A stretch of 64,000 nt of DNA from JAVJRN01 sp040218415 (lineage in GTDB: Bacteria > Bacteroidota > Bacteroidia > Cytophagales > Cyclobacteriaceae). The stretch lies in assembly GCA_040218415.1 (NCBI GenBank), contig JAVJRN010000049.1:124001-188000 (forward strand), read 5' to 3'. Shown piece after piece: positions 8,959 through 18,083 of this stretch; the first letter of the stretch is position 1; each line of letters opens with the position of its first letter. The position numbers and the translations under genes were made by a program. The notes below the pieces were generated by a model, which worked only from the letters and a program-made list of their open reading frames with translations, had not been told where the DNA came from and ran no database searches.

Positions 8959-11900
8959 ATGCAAATGAAGAGCACACTTAGAATCCTCATAATTTTTCTT
9001 TTGACGACTGTCAGCATTACAGCCCCAGTCTCATCCCAGACTGTGACAGGAGAGCCTTCGGGCATTCCTCGCATACCAGGTATTTATGAGTCGAATCCAT
9101 GGGAAGAGCCAATGGTCACCTCCATCAATCGGGACCAAGCTCGGGCTACTGCTTATTCATATGCCACCGTAGAAGAAGCACTCAAAAATGACCGTGACCA
9201 ATCAGGCAGATACCTCTCGCTGAATGGAGTTTGGGATTTTCAGTTTGCAAAAAACATGGATGAAGCACCATTGGATTTCTATATGACCAATGTCAGCGGC
9301 TGGGACAAGATCGAAGTTCCGTCCAATTGGGAAATGAAAGGCTATGATATTCCGATTTACGCTAGTGCTGTTTACCCCTTTCGTCCAATTAACCCTCCCT
9401 TAGTACCAACAGATTACAATGGCGTAGGCTCATATCAGAAGACATTTGAGTTGCCTCCAAATTGGAAGAACGATAACATCACCTTACATTTTGGTGGGGT
9501 AAGCTCCGCTTTCAAAGTATGGGTCAATGGTAAGTTTCTTGGGTATGGTGAGGACAGCTGTTTGCCTTCAGAATTCAATGTCACTGCCTACTTGCAGCCG
9601 GGTAAAAACCGAGTTTCTGTGCAAGCACTTCGATGGAGCGATGGTTCATATCTGGAAGATCAAGACCATTGGCGCATGAGCGGAATCCAGAGAGAGGTGA
9701 TGCTATTGGCTGAGCCTAAGCTGCGGATTGCTGATTTTCACTACCAAGCCAAACTTGACAAAGACTACAACAATGCCGTCTTTAGTTTACGACCAAGGCT
9801 GGACAATTTCACGGGTGATACAGTGAAGAATGACATACTTTTCAAAGCTCAGCTTTTTGATCACAGTGGAGTACCTGTTTTTAACAATTCGCTAGCGATA
9901 GGAGCAGGGGATATTGTAAATGAATCCTATCCGAGATTGGATAATGTGAAATTTGGGTTACTTGAGGATACTGTTTTCGCGCCGAAGAAGTGGAGTGATG
10001 AAACGCCTTATCTATACACTTTGGTGGTGTCATTGGAGGACTCTGTCGGCAATGTTTTAGAAGCAAAAAGCTGCAAAGTAGGGTTCAGAAGCATCGAGTT
10101 TGATCCAGAAAATAGCAAGCTACTAATCAATGGCAAGGTGACTTATGTCTACGGAATCAACAGACACGATCACCATGCGGTCAAGGGAAAGGCGCTTTCT
10201 CGTGAGGACCTTGAGGAGGATGTGAAGCAGATCAAGCAGTTTAATTTCAATCTGATTCGAACCAGTCACTATCCCAACGACCCTTATTTCTATGATCTCT
10301 GTGACAAATATGGGATTATGGTCATGGATGAAGCTAACCTTGAAACACATGGGCTAGGGGGCAAACTAAGTAACGATCCACAATGGACGCATGCCCACAT
10401 GGAGCGCGCCACGAGGATGGTGATGCGTGATAAAAACCATCCGAGTATTGTGTTTTGGAGTCTGGGAAATGAGGCTGGTAGAGGGCCAAATCATGCAGCT
10501 ATGGCAGAGTGGATTCACGACTTTGATATCACCAGACCTGTACATTACGAACCAGCTCAAGGAAATCACCGATCGGAAGGTTATATACCTCCGGGTCATC
10601 CTGATTATCCCAAAGATCATTCACACAGGATCCAAGTGCCTACAGATCAGCCTTATGTGGATATGGTTAGCCGATTTTATCCGGGACTTTTCACTGTGGA
10701 CTTATTGGCCAATCAGGCGGGTGATAATCGGCCTATCATCTTTGTGGAGTATGCTCATTCCATGGGCAACTCTACAGGAAATATGAAAGAATTTTGGGAT
10801 GAATTCCGAACGACAAAGCGAATTATTGGTGGCTGTATTTGGGACTTTAAGGATCAGGGAATTCTTAAAAAGGACTCATTAGGAAATGAATTCTTTGCTT
10901 ATGGTGGAGACTTTGGTGAAGAGCGTCACCACGGCAACTTTTGCCTCAATGGCATAGTCGCATCTGATGGGCGTCCCAAAGCTGCGATGTACGAGTGCAA
11001 GAGAGTCTATCAGCTGATAGAAGTATCGTACAAAGGGAATGGACAACTTCAGATCGAAAACAGACATGCTCACCTGAACACCAACAACTACCGAGCGATG
11101 ATTAAGTGCTTGAAGGATGGAAAAGTGATCAACGAAACCATATTACCAGGAATCGAGATATCCGCTGGAGATACGCTGCGCTATGACATTTCGAAATACC
11201 TACCTAAAGTAAAATCAGGTAGTGAGTATCTTATCAATATTGAATGGACTTTAAAAAACCCAACAGACTGGGCGCCTAAGGGTCATTTGATAGCTTCAAA
11301 TCAAATGGCACTTTCAGGAATTCCCAATGCAGCACTAATTGACCTTAAGAATGCTGATCCTTTAAAAAGTGAGACTCTTGGAAGCTTTTATAAAGTCTCA
11401 GGGTCAGGTTTTAGCATTGGATTCAATACGGAGAATGGTGCCTTATCTTCCTATTTGAAAAATGGGAAAGAGAAAATACTTTCTCCACTCGTTCCTCACT
11501 TTACGCGTCCGCTTACTGATAATGACAAGAAAGGGTGGAAACCTCAAAGAACTTTGAAACCATGGTTTGAAGCCAATCCAAAACTTGTTGGATTTTCCCA
11601 AAGCGAAAGCGAAAAGGGTGTCTCGGTAAAATCTTCCTATTCATTAATCGAAGGATCTGCCAAGCTAAGTATCAATTATTTCATCAATCTTAAAGGTGTA
11701 ATTAAGGTGGATTATTCGCTTCAAGCCAGCGATACTTTACCTAATATTCCGCGAGTCGGCATATCCATGGGAGTTCCAAATGATTACGCACATGCGACAT
11801 GGTATGGGAGAGGTCCACTGGAGAATTATGTAGATAGAAGATACGGTTTTGATGCTGGTATTTACTCGGCAAATATTGATGAGATCAATGAGCCTTATCC

Positions 11901-12264
11901 AATGCCACAGGAGCGAGGCAACCTAACAGACGTTCGATGGATGTTGCTGTCAAACGAAGATAAAACCAAGGGCATGTTCCTTGTGGCGGATAGTTTGGTC
12001 AGCATGAGCACTTGGCGATATACCGAAGCGAACATTAATGAGGCAAAGCATATCTATGATTTGGTAAGTCCGGGTTACCTCACCTTGAATATCGACCTCA
12101 CTCAGATGGGAGTAGGTGGAAATGACAGTTGGTCTGAGGTAGCTGCTCCACTAGCGCAATATCAGATTCCTGCTGGGAATTATTCCTATACCTTTTACAT
12201 GATACCAAAGGATGGGGAGCAGCTTGATATTGAGGAATTTGCGTCTGAGTATTTTAAAAAATAA
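8959..12264 (+). CDS. GH2 beta-galactosidase, LacZ type, exported
   Basis: Predicted to release beta-galactose from galactan or arabinogalactan side chains. The full LacZ architecture is present: jelly roll (RYLSLNGVWDFQF onward), Ig-like domain, TIM barrel, second Ig-like domain, and the large C-terminal Bgal_small_N domain (LVPHFTRPLTDND, WYGRGPLENYVDRRYG). With the ATG at 8959, the acid/base is Glu505 in FWSLGNEAG and the nucleophile Glu597 in VEYAHSMGN. The frame is open from 8923, inside the symporter gene, but ATGs at 8959 and 8965 directly precede a signal peptide (MKSTLRILIIFLL to VSSQ). Length about 1101 residues. The start is uncertain between 8944, 8959 and 8965. No T9SS tail, so probably periplasmic. 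Confidence 0.93.
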   Translation: MQMKSTLRILIIFLLTTVSITAPVSSQTVTGEPSGIPRIPGIYESNPWEEPMVTSINRDQARATAYSYATVEEALKNDRDQSGRYLSLNGVWDFQFAKNMDEAPLDFYMTNVSGWDKIEVPSNWEMKGYDIPIYASAVYPFRPINPPLVPTDYNGVGSYQKTFELPPNWKNDNITLHFGGVSSAFKVWVNGKFLGYGEDSCLPSEFNVTAYLQPGKNRVSVQALRWSDGSYLEDQDHWRMSGIQREVMLLAEPKLRIADFHYQAKLDKDYNNAVFSLRPRLDNFTGDTVKNDILFKAQLFDHSGVPVFNNSLAIGAGDIVNESYPRLDNVKFGLLEDTVFAPKKWSDETPYLYTLVVSLEDSVGNVLEAKSCKVGFRSIEFDPENSKLLINGKVTYVYGINRHDHHAVKGKALSREDLEEDVKQIKQFNFNLIRTSHYPNDPYFYDLCDKYGIMVMDEANLETHGLGGKLSNDPQWTHAHMERATRMVMRDKNHPSIVFWSLGNEAGRGPNHAAMAEWIHDFDITRPVHYEPAQGNHRSEGYIPPGHPDYPKDHSHRIQVPTDQPYVDMVSRFYPGLFTVDLLANQAGDNRPIIFVEYAHSMGNSTGNMKEFWDEFRTTKRIIGGCIWDFKDQGILKKDSLGNEFFAYGGDFGEERHHGNFCLNGIVASDGRPKAAMYECKRVYQLIEVSYKGNGQLQIENRHAHLNTNNYRAMIKCLKDGKVINETILPGIEISAGDTLRYDISKYLPKVKSGSEYLINIEWTLKNPTDWAPKGHLIASNQMALSGIPNAALIDLKNADPLKSETLGSFYKVSGSGFSIGFNTENGALSSYLKNGKEKILSPLVPHFTRPLTDNDKKGWKPQRTLKPWFEANPKLVGFSQSESEKGVSVKSSYSLIEGSAKLSINYFINLKGVIKVDYSLQASDTLPNIPRVGISMGVPNDYAHATWYGRGPLENYVDRRYGFDAGIYSANIDEINEPYPMPQERGNLTDVRWMLLSNEDKTKGMFLVADSLVSMSTWRYTEANINEAKHIYDLVSPGYLTLNIDLTQMGVGGNDSWSEVAAPLAQYQIPAGNYSYTFYMIPKDGEQLDIEEFASEYFKK

Positions 12265-12267
12265 CAA

Positions 12268-13212
12268 GTGATTAAATCTAATTTTGATATTTATAAAGGG
12301 ATTATTCCCCCGCTGGTAACTCCTCTCAAAGACACTGACACGCTCGATGTAGCTGGTTTGGAACGACTCATTGAGCATGTATTGACAGCAGATATTTCGG
12401 GTATTTTTATTCTTGGAACTACAGGTGAGTTCTCCCATTTGAGCATCAAGCTTAGAGTAGAAATGATCCAGCGTACATGTGAGATAGTAAATGGTCGGAC
12501 GAACGTGCTCGTGGGTATAGCTGATACATCCATCACCGAAAGCGCAAACCTTGCCCAAGCAGCGGCTGATGCTGGAGCTAGTGCATTGGTGGTCACACCT
12601 CCATATTACTTCGGAACTTCACAAGTAGAGCTGACGCATTATTTCAACGCATTGGCAAAACGGGTTTCCTTGCCATTGTTCTTGTATAACATGCCTGTGC
12701 ATACCAAGACCGTGATAGAAACCAGCACGATCAAAGCCGTATTCGAGGCAAACGAAAATGTAGTTGGTCTCAAGGATAGTTCTGCAAATATGAACTATAT
12801 CCGATCTGTGCAGTACGCCATGAGAGATGCCGATTTTCCAATTTTTTGTGGGCCAGAGGAGATCACGGCCGATGCAGTATTGTTAGGTGGAGCAGGTGGA
12901 GTCAATGGTGGAGCCAACATGTTTCCAAAACTCTATGTCGCGCAGTATAAAGCTGCAGTGCAACGTGATTTTGAGAAATTGGAGTTGTACCGAAACAAAG
13001 TTTTAGAAATCAGTTCATTGATTTATTCTGTAGGTAAATATGGGTCATCTACCTATTTACAAGGCCTTAAGTGTGCTTTGTCCATCTTGGGACTTTGCGA
13101 TGATTATCTGCCAGAGCCTTTCTTCCGTTTTGATGCAGTCCAACGTGAAATGATAGCGGGTAGACTAGAGCAACTGGATATGAAAAACTTTTCAGAAAAG
13201 CATCTTGCCTGA
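12268..13212 (+). CDS. Dihydrodipicolinate synthase / N-acetylneuraminate lyase superfamily aldolase or dehydratase
   Basis: Class I Schiff-base lyase of 314 residues. The family signature GTTGEF is at residues 50-55, the proton-relay Tyr is Tyr140 (FLYNMP), and the Schiff-base Lys is Lys169 (VVGLKDSS). The start is a GTG three bases after the GH2 stop, and there is no nearby in-frame ATG. In this setting the likely substrates are 2-keto-3-deoxy sugar acids, for example KDG split to pyruvate and glyceraldehyde without prior phosphorylation. Lysine-pathway DHDPS is less likely because the gene sits inside a sugar operon between a GH2 and a symporter. The exact reaction is inference. Confidence 0.85.
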   Translation: MIKSNFDIYKGIIPPLVTPLKDTDTLDVAGLERLIEHVLTADISGIFILGTTGEFSHLSIKLRVEMIQRTCEIVNGRTNVLVGIADTSITESANLAQAAADAGASALVVTPPYYFGTSQVELTHYFNALAKRVSLPLFLYNMPVHTKTVIETSTIKAVFEANENVVGLKDSSANMNYIRSVQYAMRDADFPIFCGPEEITADAVLLGGAGGVNGGANMFPKLYVAQYKAAVQRDFEKLELYRNKVLEISSLIYSVGKYGSSTYLQGLKCALSILGLCDDYLPEPFFRFDAVQREMIAGRLEQLDMKNFSEKHLA

Positions 13213-13247
13213 AAGACCAATGAGCATCTGAATACAAACCCCGACTC

Positions 13248-14726
13248 ATGAGCATTAGCATCATTGACCTTTCCGTATTTATCGTCTATCTCGTAGTTAT
13301 CGTGATCTTCGGGAGTAGTTTCTATTTCCGAAATAAAGACAGTGATGCCTATACTTCAGGCGGAGGCAGATTACCATCTTGGGTAGTTGGGATGTCCATT
13401 TTCGCAACGTTCGTCAGCAGCATTAGCTTTCTCGCGATTCCAGGAAAGGCTTACCTAAGCAACTGGAACGCATATGTTTTTAGCCTATCCATACCTATAG
13501 CCGCAATTATGGCGGTAAAGTTCTTTGTGCCGCTATACCGAAGTGTCAATAGCATTTCGGCCTATTATTACTTAGAGCAGCGCTTTGGATTGTGGGCCAG
13601 TCGATATGCGTCGATCTGTTACATTTTGACCCAACTTATGCGTACAGGATCGATACTTTATTTGCTCGTGCTTCCTATCAATCTGATGTTTGGTTGGGGT
13701 ATCGCCACCCTGATTATCATTACCGGATTTACTGTGATTTTGTATTCACTCCTTGGCGGAATTCAAGCCGTAATCTGGACGGATGCCATACAGGGAATCA
13801 TCTTAATCGGAGGGGCACTGGCTTGTGCTTTGGTATTGGTTTTTAATATGCCTGAAGGTGTCGGTCAACTTTTTGAAATTGGAGCGAGCGATCATAAGTT
13901 TAGTTTGGGATCATTTGACTTAAGTCTCTCAGAATCTACTTTTTGGGTGATGTTGATCTATGGCTTGTTTATCAATGTCCAAAACTTTGGGATAGATCAA
14001 AACTATGTGCAGCGATATATGTCCGCCAAAACAGACAAAGAAGCCAAGTCCTCTGCACTTTTCGGATCATTATTATATGTGCCAGTTTCATTACTGTTTT
14101 TCTTTATTGGCACTGCTTTATATTCTTTTTATCAAGCTCAGCCAGAGCTTTTGCCTGAGGGTACTACGACGGATAAAGTCTTTCCGCATTTCATTGTCAA
14201 TCAACTTCCTGTGGGAGTAACTGGCCTCTTGATTGCCGCCATCTTTGCCGCTGGGATGAGTACCGTTTCTACGAGCATCAACAGTACGGCCACCATCATT
14301 CTTACTGACTATTTCAAAAGATTAAAGCCAAATGCCTCTGAGAAAGCTCGAATGCGTGTTTTGTATATCTCATCCTTCATCTTTGGCGTATTAGGAATCG
14401 GTGTAGCATTGGCAATGATCAATGTGAAAAGTGCACTCGACACTTGGTGGTCTTTAGCCTCTATCTTTAGCGGAGGAATGCTCGGTTTGTTTCTGTTGGC
14501 TTTCTTCTCCAAAAAAGCCACCAGCATCAATGCCGCCGTAGCTGTGTCTATCGGAGTTTTAGTCATTTTATGGATGAGTCTCTCTCCGCTGATCTTCACG
14601 AATGGCTTTATGGAATACCTTCAAAATCCCATGCATACCAACTTGACAATAGTGATTGGTACCAGTGTGATTTTCCTTACAGGTTTTCTTTTAACAAAAA
14701 AGTTTTCGGCTCGGTCGGTGAGTTGA
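13248..14726 (+). CDS. Second sodium:solute symporter (SSS family)
   Basis: Inner-membrane importer of 492 residues with about 13 hydrophobic helices. SSS hallmarks are the GGRLPSWVVGMSIFATFVSS loop after TM1, LLGGIQAVIWTDAIQGIIL, and AAGMSTVSTSINSTATIILTDY. It differs clearly from the symporter at 7365, so the two probably take different substrates, such as a neutral sugar and an acidic sugar. It starts 35 bases after the aldolase and is in the same transcript direction. Substrate unknown. Confidence 0.9.
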   Translation: MSISIIDLSVFIVYLVVIVIFGSSFYFRNKDSDAYTSGGGRLPSWVVGMSIFATFVSSISFLAIPGKAYLSNWNAYVFSLSIPIAAIMAVKFFVPLYRSVNSISAYYYLEQRFGLWASRYASICYILTQLMRTGSILYLLVLPINLMFGWGIATLIIITGFTVILYSLLGGIQAVIWTDAIQGIILIGGALACALVLVFNMPEGVGQLFEIGASDHKFSLGSFDLSLSESTFWVMLIYGLFINVQNFGIDQNYVQRYMSAKTDKEAKSSALFGSLLYVPVSLLFFFIGTALYSFYQAQPELLPEGTTTDKVFPHFIVNQLPVGVTGLLIAAIFAAGMSTVSTSINSTATIILTDYFKRLKPNASEKARMRVLYISSFIFGVLGIGVALAMINVKSALDTWWSLASIFSGGMLGLFLLAFFSKKATSINAAVAVSIGVLVILWMSLSPLIFTNGFMEYLQNPMHTNLTIVIGTSVIFLTGFLLTKKFSARSVS

Positions 14727-14806
14727 TTAAGGATAGTACAGGACACAGCGCATCGTGCGTTTCAATAGCTTGATTCAAGAAGTTGAAATAAAAGAAAGTA
14801 GAAATA

Positions 14807-15856
14807 ATGAGAAAGTTTACAGTATTGACAGTTCTATTTAGTCTTATTCATGGGCTCGCTATTACAAGTGCGTATGCTCAGGATAATGAGTTTGTTTTCA
14901 TCGCGGCGGATTTAGAACCTCAAAGTGATGGTTTTTATGTGAAAGGGTTAACATTTAAATGGGATGGCTCACCAATAGAATTTTTTGCAAATGGCTGTCC
15001 AGGAGAAGAGATAAATGGACGTGTGGTAGACCCGGAAGATTATGAAAGGAGAGATCCTTTCAATGTCACTTTTGAGCTCCACAGAGAATCTGGTGAAGCA
15101 CAAGGTTTTACCTTCAATAACACGATGATTCTCCCTGATTGTAACCATAAATTTTATGATGATGAAGAAATAATTGACCCACCGGTAACTAATGGCTTTA
15201 TTCAACTTCACCCTTCTGTGGATGCCAATAAGGATGATATCGCCGATGAAGACTCCATTTTCATTAGCTATGTGTCTAGTCCATTGTTGAGTAATCTTAC
15301 CTCTATCACGGTAGAAACATCTGCCGATGTAGGACCAAATGGTAACAGGAATATTCCTTATTACATCGAAGCGTCACTTGATAGTGGTAAAACTTGGGAT
15401 GAAACTACCTACTTTATTGAAGGACTTGTCAGTGTAAGAAGTGGTACGAGATCTACCTATGTTGGAGAAGATTTGTGGGGCATGGATGAACTGTCCAATG
15501 AGCAAAACATCAAAGTTAGATTGAGAACTTATAACACAGATCAAGAGCGACCAAATTCGGGACAGTACGTTAACCTGCATAAATTCACAGTTGTAGCAGA
15601 TTCTGCAAAAGCGACAGATCCTATCGGTGGTGGAGGCGAAGAAGAAGAGGAAGAGGAAGAAGAAGTTCTTGGCCTTAAGTCTTTGGAAAAACATATCAAA
15701 ATTGATAATTACAATATTTCTTCTTTGAATGGTGACATTACCGTTTACTCCATCTCTGGAAAAATATACGGGAAAGGGGAGTCAGTAAAGGTATCTTCAG
15801 GTATTTATATCATTACTACTGAGTCAGGTTATCGTAGAAAGGTTTTCATTAAGTAA
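14807..15856 (+). CDS. Unrecognised secreted protein with acidic linker and T9SS-like tail
   Basis: No family is recognised. The 349 residues start with a clear signal peptide (MRKFTVLTVLFSLIHGLAIT to AYAQ). The body (residues ~25-265) looks like one or two beta-rich domains and contains SIFISYVSSPLLSNLTSITVE and YYIEASLDSGKTWDE. Then comes a low-complexity hinge, GGGG followed by nine Glu. The final ~55 residues (ISSLNGDITVYSISGKIYG to SGIYIITTESG, ending RKVFIK) resemble a T9SS type A sorting domain. This implies export and attachment at the cell surface. Position between a symporter and an epimerase suggests a sugar-binding role, which is inference. Confidence 0.75.
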   Translation: MRKFTVLTVLFSLIHGLAITSAYAQDNEFVFIAADLEPQSDGFYVKGLTFKWDGSPIEFFANGCPGEEINGRVVDPEDYERRDPFNVTFELHRESGEAQGFTFNNTMILPDCNHKFYDDEEIIDPPVTNGFIQLHPSVDANKDDIADEDSIFISYVSSPLLSNLTSITVETSADVGPNGNRNIPYYIEASLDSGKTWDETTYFIEGLVSVRSGTRSTYVGEDLWGMDELSNEQNIKVRLRTYNTDQERPNSGQYVNLHKFTVVADSAKATDPIGGGGEEEEEEEEEVLGLKSLEKHIKIDNYNISSLNGDITVYSISGKIYGKGESVKVSSGIYIITTESGYRRKVFIK

Positions 15857-15866
15857 CTGCTGAATT

Positions 15867-16778
15867 TTGATTCAACCCAAAATCATAAATAATTGTAATG
15901 ATGGGAGTGACGCACTGCCAAGATTACGGATTGATATCAATTATTGGAATACCCACGACCTTCCTGAGTTCTCAGATGGGCCTGTGTGCATGACAGAAGA
16001 ATTGAAATATGAGACTATAGCAAAGGCAGGGTATTCGGCCGTTCAGGATGGAGACCCTGCATTGTGCAAAAGAAATGGTTTAAGCTACACCGGCCAGTTT
16101 CGTGTCAATCAGGTAGGGGACTTAGATCCAAAACTGAAGGAATGGGTCGACCAAGGATATGATTGCGCCACGATACATTTGGGTTGGGGTATGGAATCTG
16201 AAGAAGAAGTTCATCAACTGGTCGAATACGTGCTCAATGCCTCTTCAAAAAGCCAGTTTCCAATCTATATCGAAACACATAGAGCGACGGTCACTCAGGA
16301 TATGTGGAGAACGGTTCAAATCGTAAAGAAATTTCCTGAGATTCGATTTAATGGAGATTTTTCGCATTGGTATACAGGCCTAGAAATGGTGAATGGAAAT
16401 TGGGAAGATAAGCTGACTTTTATCCAACCAGTGATAGATCGCGTGAGGTTTATTCATGGCCGTATAAGTAACCCAGGCAGTATTCAAGTAACTATTGAGA
16501 ACCAAATGGAGCAACCGTTCGTAGGTCACTTTCGTGAGATTTGGACACGTTGTTTCGAAGGGTTTCTAAGAACAGCCAAAAATGGAGATTATTTACCCTT
16601 TACACCTGAATTATTGCCGAGCGAATATTATTACGCCAGATTAATTAAGGGTCAAAATGGAAATGATATAGAGGAGGGTGATCGATGGAAGGAGGCTCGA
16701 CTGCTATGTAATATTGCAAAAGAATGTTGGGATGATGCAAGTAAAAGGATGGATCGGTCTATTACATCAGTGCGGTAA
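15867..16778 (+). CDS. Xylose isomerase-like TIM-barrel sugar isomerase/epimerase
   Basis: Predicted cytoplasmic metal-dependent sugar (phosphate) isomerase or epimerase of 303 residues. Metal-ligand-type positions are visible as Glu in IYIETHRAT, Asp and His in NGDFSHW, and His in RFIHGRIS. The frame begins at a TTG ten bases after the preceding stop; no in-frame ATG occurs before the first conserved strand (RLRIDINYWNT), so TTG is taken as the start. It ends the + strand run and faces the pectinesterase gene. Reaction unknown. Confidence 0.78.
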   Translation: MIQPKIINNCNDGSDALPRLRIDINYWNTHDLPEFSDGPVCMTEELKYETIAKAGYSAVQDGDPALCKRNGLSYTGQFRVNQVGDLDPKLKEWVDQGYDCATIHLGWGMESEEEVHQLVEYVLNASSKSQFPIYIETHRATVTQDMWRTVQIVKKFPEIRFNGDFSHWYTGLEMVNGNWEDKLTFIQPVIDRVRFIHGRISNPGSIQVTIENQMEQPFVGHFREIWTRCFEGFLRTAKNGDYLPFTPELLPSEYYYARLIKGQNGNDIEEGDRWKEARLLCNIAKECWDDASKRMDRSITSVR

Positions 16779-16896
16779 TCTTGACAGGTTTTTAGTTTTG
16801 AATCCTTGGAGTGACTTGATATATGATTTCCTTATTAAGGCTTATAGGATACCTCCGGCTACTTTTCTGGCACTTTTAAACTAAACCCAATTCTTT

Positions 16897-17847
16897 TCAG
16901 TCTTGCCGAGGCACGGGCAACCAGCTTTTGAAAATATTCTCAATCGTATATTTTCTCGCTTCTTTTTTTGTTAATTGAACAGACCAATCAACTCTTTCAT
17001 CTGCTTGTCCTCCAGGGCCAAAGGATTCAAATTCGGCATAGTAAGTTTGACCATCAGAATTCCACTCTTTCCAGCCTTTTGAATGGATGTGCTCGCCCAT
17101 TTCGCAAGCGATAAATACTGTTTTGGCATAGTCACGCCATGGCCTTCCAAGGTAAACACTTCCTTTTTCTAGTCCTTCTCCTGATAATTTGCAATGCATG
17201 AATACAAAACCAAAGTCTACATCCGCTGGCGTAGATGCAGCAGTAATATAGGAGCTTTTGGAGGATTGAATTAAGCAATGGTCAAAGATGGCAGTGGCAG
17301 ATCCAAAGATAAAATCTGTAGTGCCTATCACCGTGCAGTTCTTGAAATACTGTCGATCACGCTCACCTGATAGATACATGGTGTCTTGATGTCCTATAAA
17401 CTGGCAATTCTCGAAGAACACGCGATCAGCTTCTGTGTGAAGTGCAACTGCCTGACCTACTCTTCCAGCACTATTTTCAATAATCAAGTCTGAGCCATAA
17501 AAATCAGCTGCCTCTACCTTTAGCGTATAAGTATGAAAGGTACTATTACGTCCTAGATCAACACTTTTGAAAGAATCATCATTGGTGATGATAGTCGCTC
17601 CATTCTTATCCCCAATGAGTGAGAGCCGCGTGTTCCAAGCATACACTCTTACTTTCTCTTGATAGACACCTTCCTTGATGAATATCTTTATCGGGACATT
17701 GGGAAAAGCCTTAGTAGCATCTATTGCTGCCTGTATCGACGTGTAGTCGCCCGTGCTGTCCTTCGCTACGTAGATTTCTGTAGCATAACCTTGGGCAAAA
17801 GATGAACTACCGATGAAAAATGTTAGAAGTACGAACAAAGTTTTCAT
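16897..17847 (-). CDS. Pectin methylesterase (CE8)
   Basis: Removes methyl esters from galacturonan, yielding pectate and methanol. Starting at the ATG at 17847 (MKTLFVLLTFFIGSSSFAQ) gives 316 residues with a standard signal peptide; the frame is open to 17886 but the extra 13 residues would precede the signal. The catalytic residues are intact: Gln of GQAVAL, Asp155 in GHQDTMY, Asp178 in GTTDFIFG, and Arg235/Trp237 in YLGRPWR. No T9SS tail, so periplasmic or soluble secreted. It is transcribed divergently from uxaB, with a mirrored pair of promoter boxes between them. Confidence 0.94.
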   Translation of the reverse strand: MKTLFVLLTFFIGSSSFAQGYATEIYVAKDSTGDYTSIQAAIDATKAFPNVPIKIFIKEGVYQEKVRVYAWNTRLSLIGDKNGATIITNDDSFKSVDLGRNSTFHTYTLKVEAADFYGSDLIIENSAGRVGQAVALHTEADRVFFENCQFIGHQDTMYLSGERDRQYFKNCTVIGTTDFIFGSATAIFDHCLIQSSKSSYITAASTPADVDFGFVFMHCKLSGEGLEKGSVYLGRPWRDYAKTVFIACEMGEHIHSKGWKEWNSDGQTYYAEFESFGPGGQADERVDWSVQLTKKEARKYTIENIFKSWLPVPRQD

Positions 17848-18032
17848 AAATAAAAAGAAGGTTAAAAATTCCAATCTGAACATCACACCTTAGGATAGTT
17901 CTTTTCATCAATAAGACCATTTTTACCAAAATCAAATAATTACAATGATATCCAGATAAAGCATGTTGATGTAGGATCCATTGATTTTAAGATAAAATAG
18001 AACCCAACATTTTTAAAACCACGAGTACAGTA

Positions 18033-18053
18033 CAAATATACCTATTATATTTG
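18033..18053. promoter_or_regulatory. Back-to-back promoter boxes for the CE8 gene and uxaB
   Basis: CAAATATA and TATATTTG form an 8-bp inverted repeat separated by five bases. Read rightward, TATATTTG (18046-18053) matches the Bacteroidetes -7 element TAnnTTTG for uxaB. Read leftward, the same sequence (18040-18033) would serve the pectinesterase. A clear -33 TTG was not found. This is inferred from consensus only. Confidence 0.5.
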
Positions 18054-18068
18054 TGTAATCGATTACAT
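18053..18068. promoter_or_regulatory. LacI-type operator before uxaB
   Basis: TGTAATCGATTACA (18054-18067) is a perfect 14-bp palindrome with the central CG step typical of LacI-family operators. It directly follows the -7 box and lies 16 bases before the uxaB ATG, so bound repressor would cover the transcription start. Related sites occur before susC, lacI, GH28 and a kdgK relic. Confidence 0.75.
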
Positions 18069-18083
18069 TAATTTTTTACAGAA

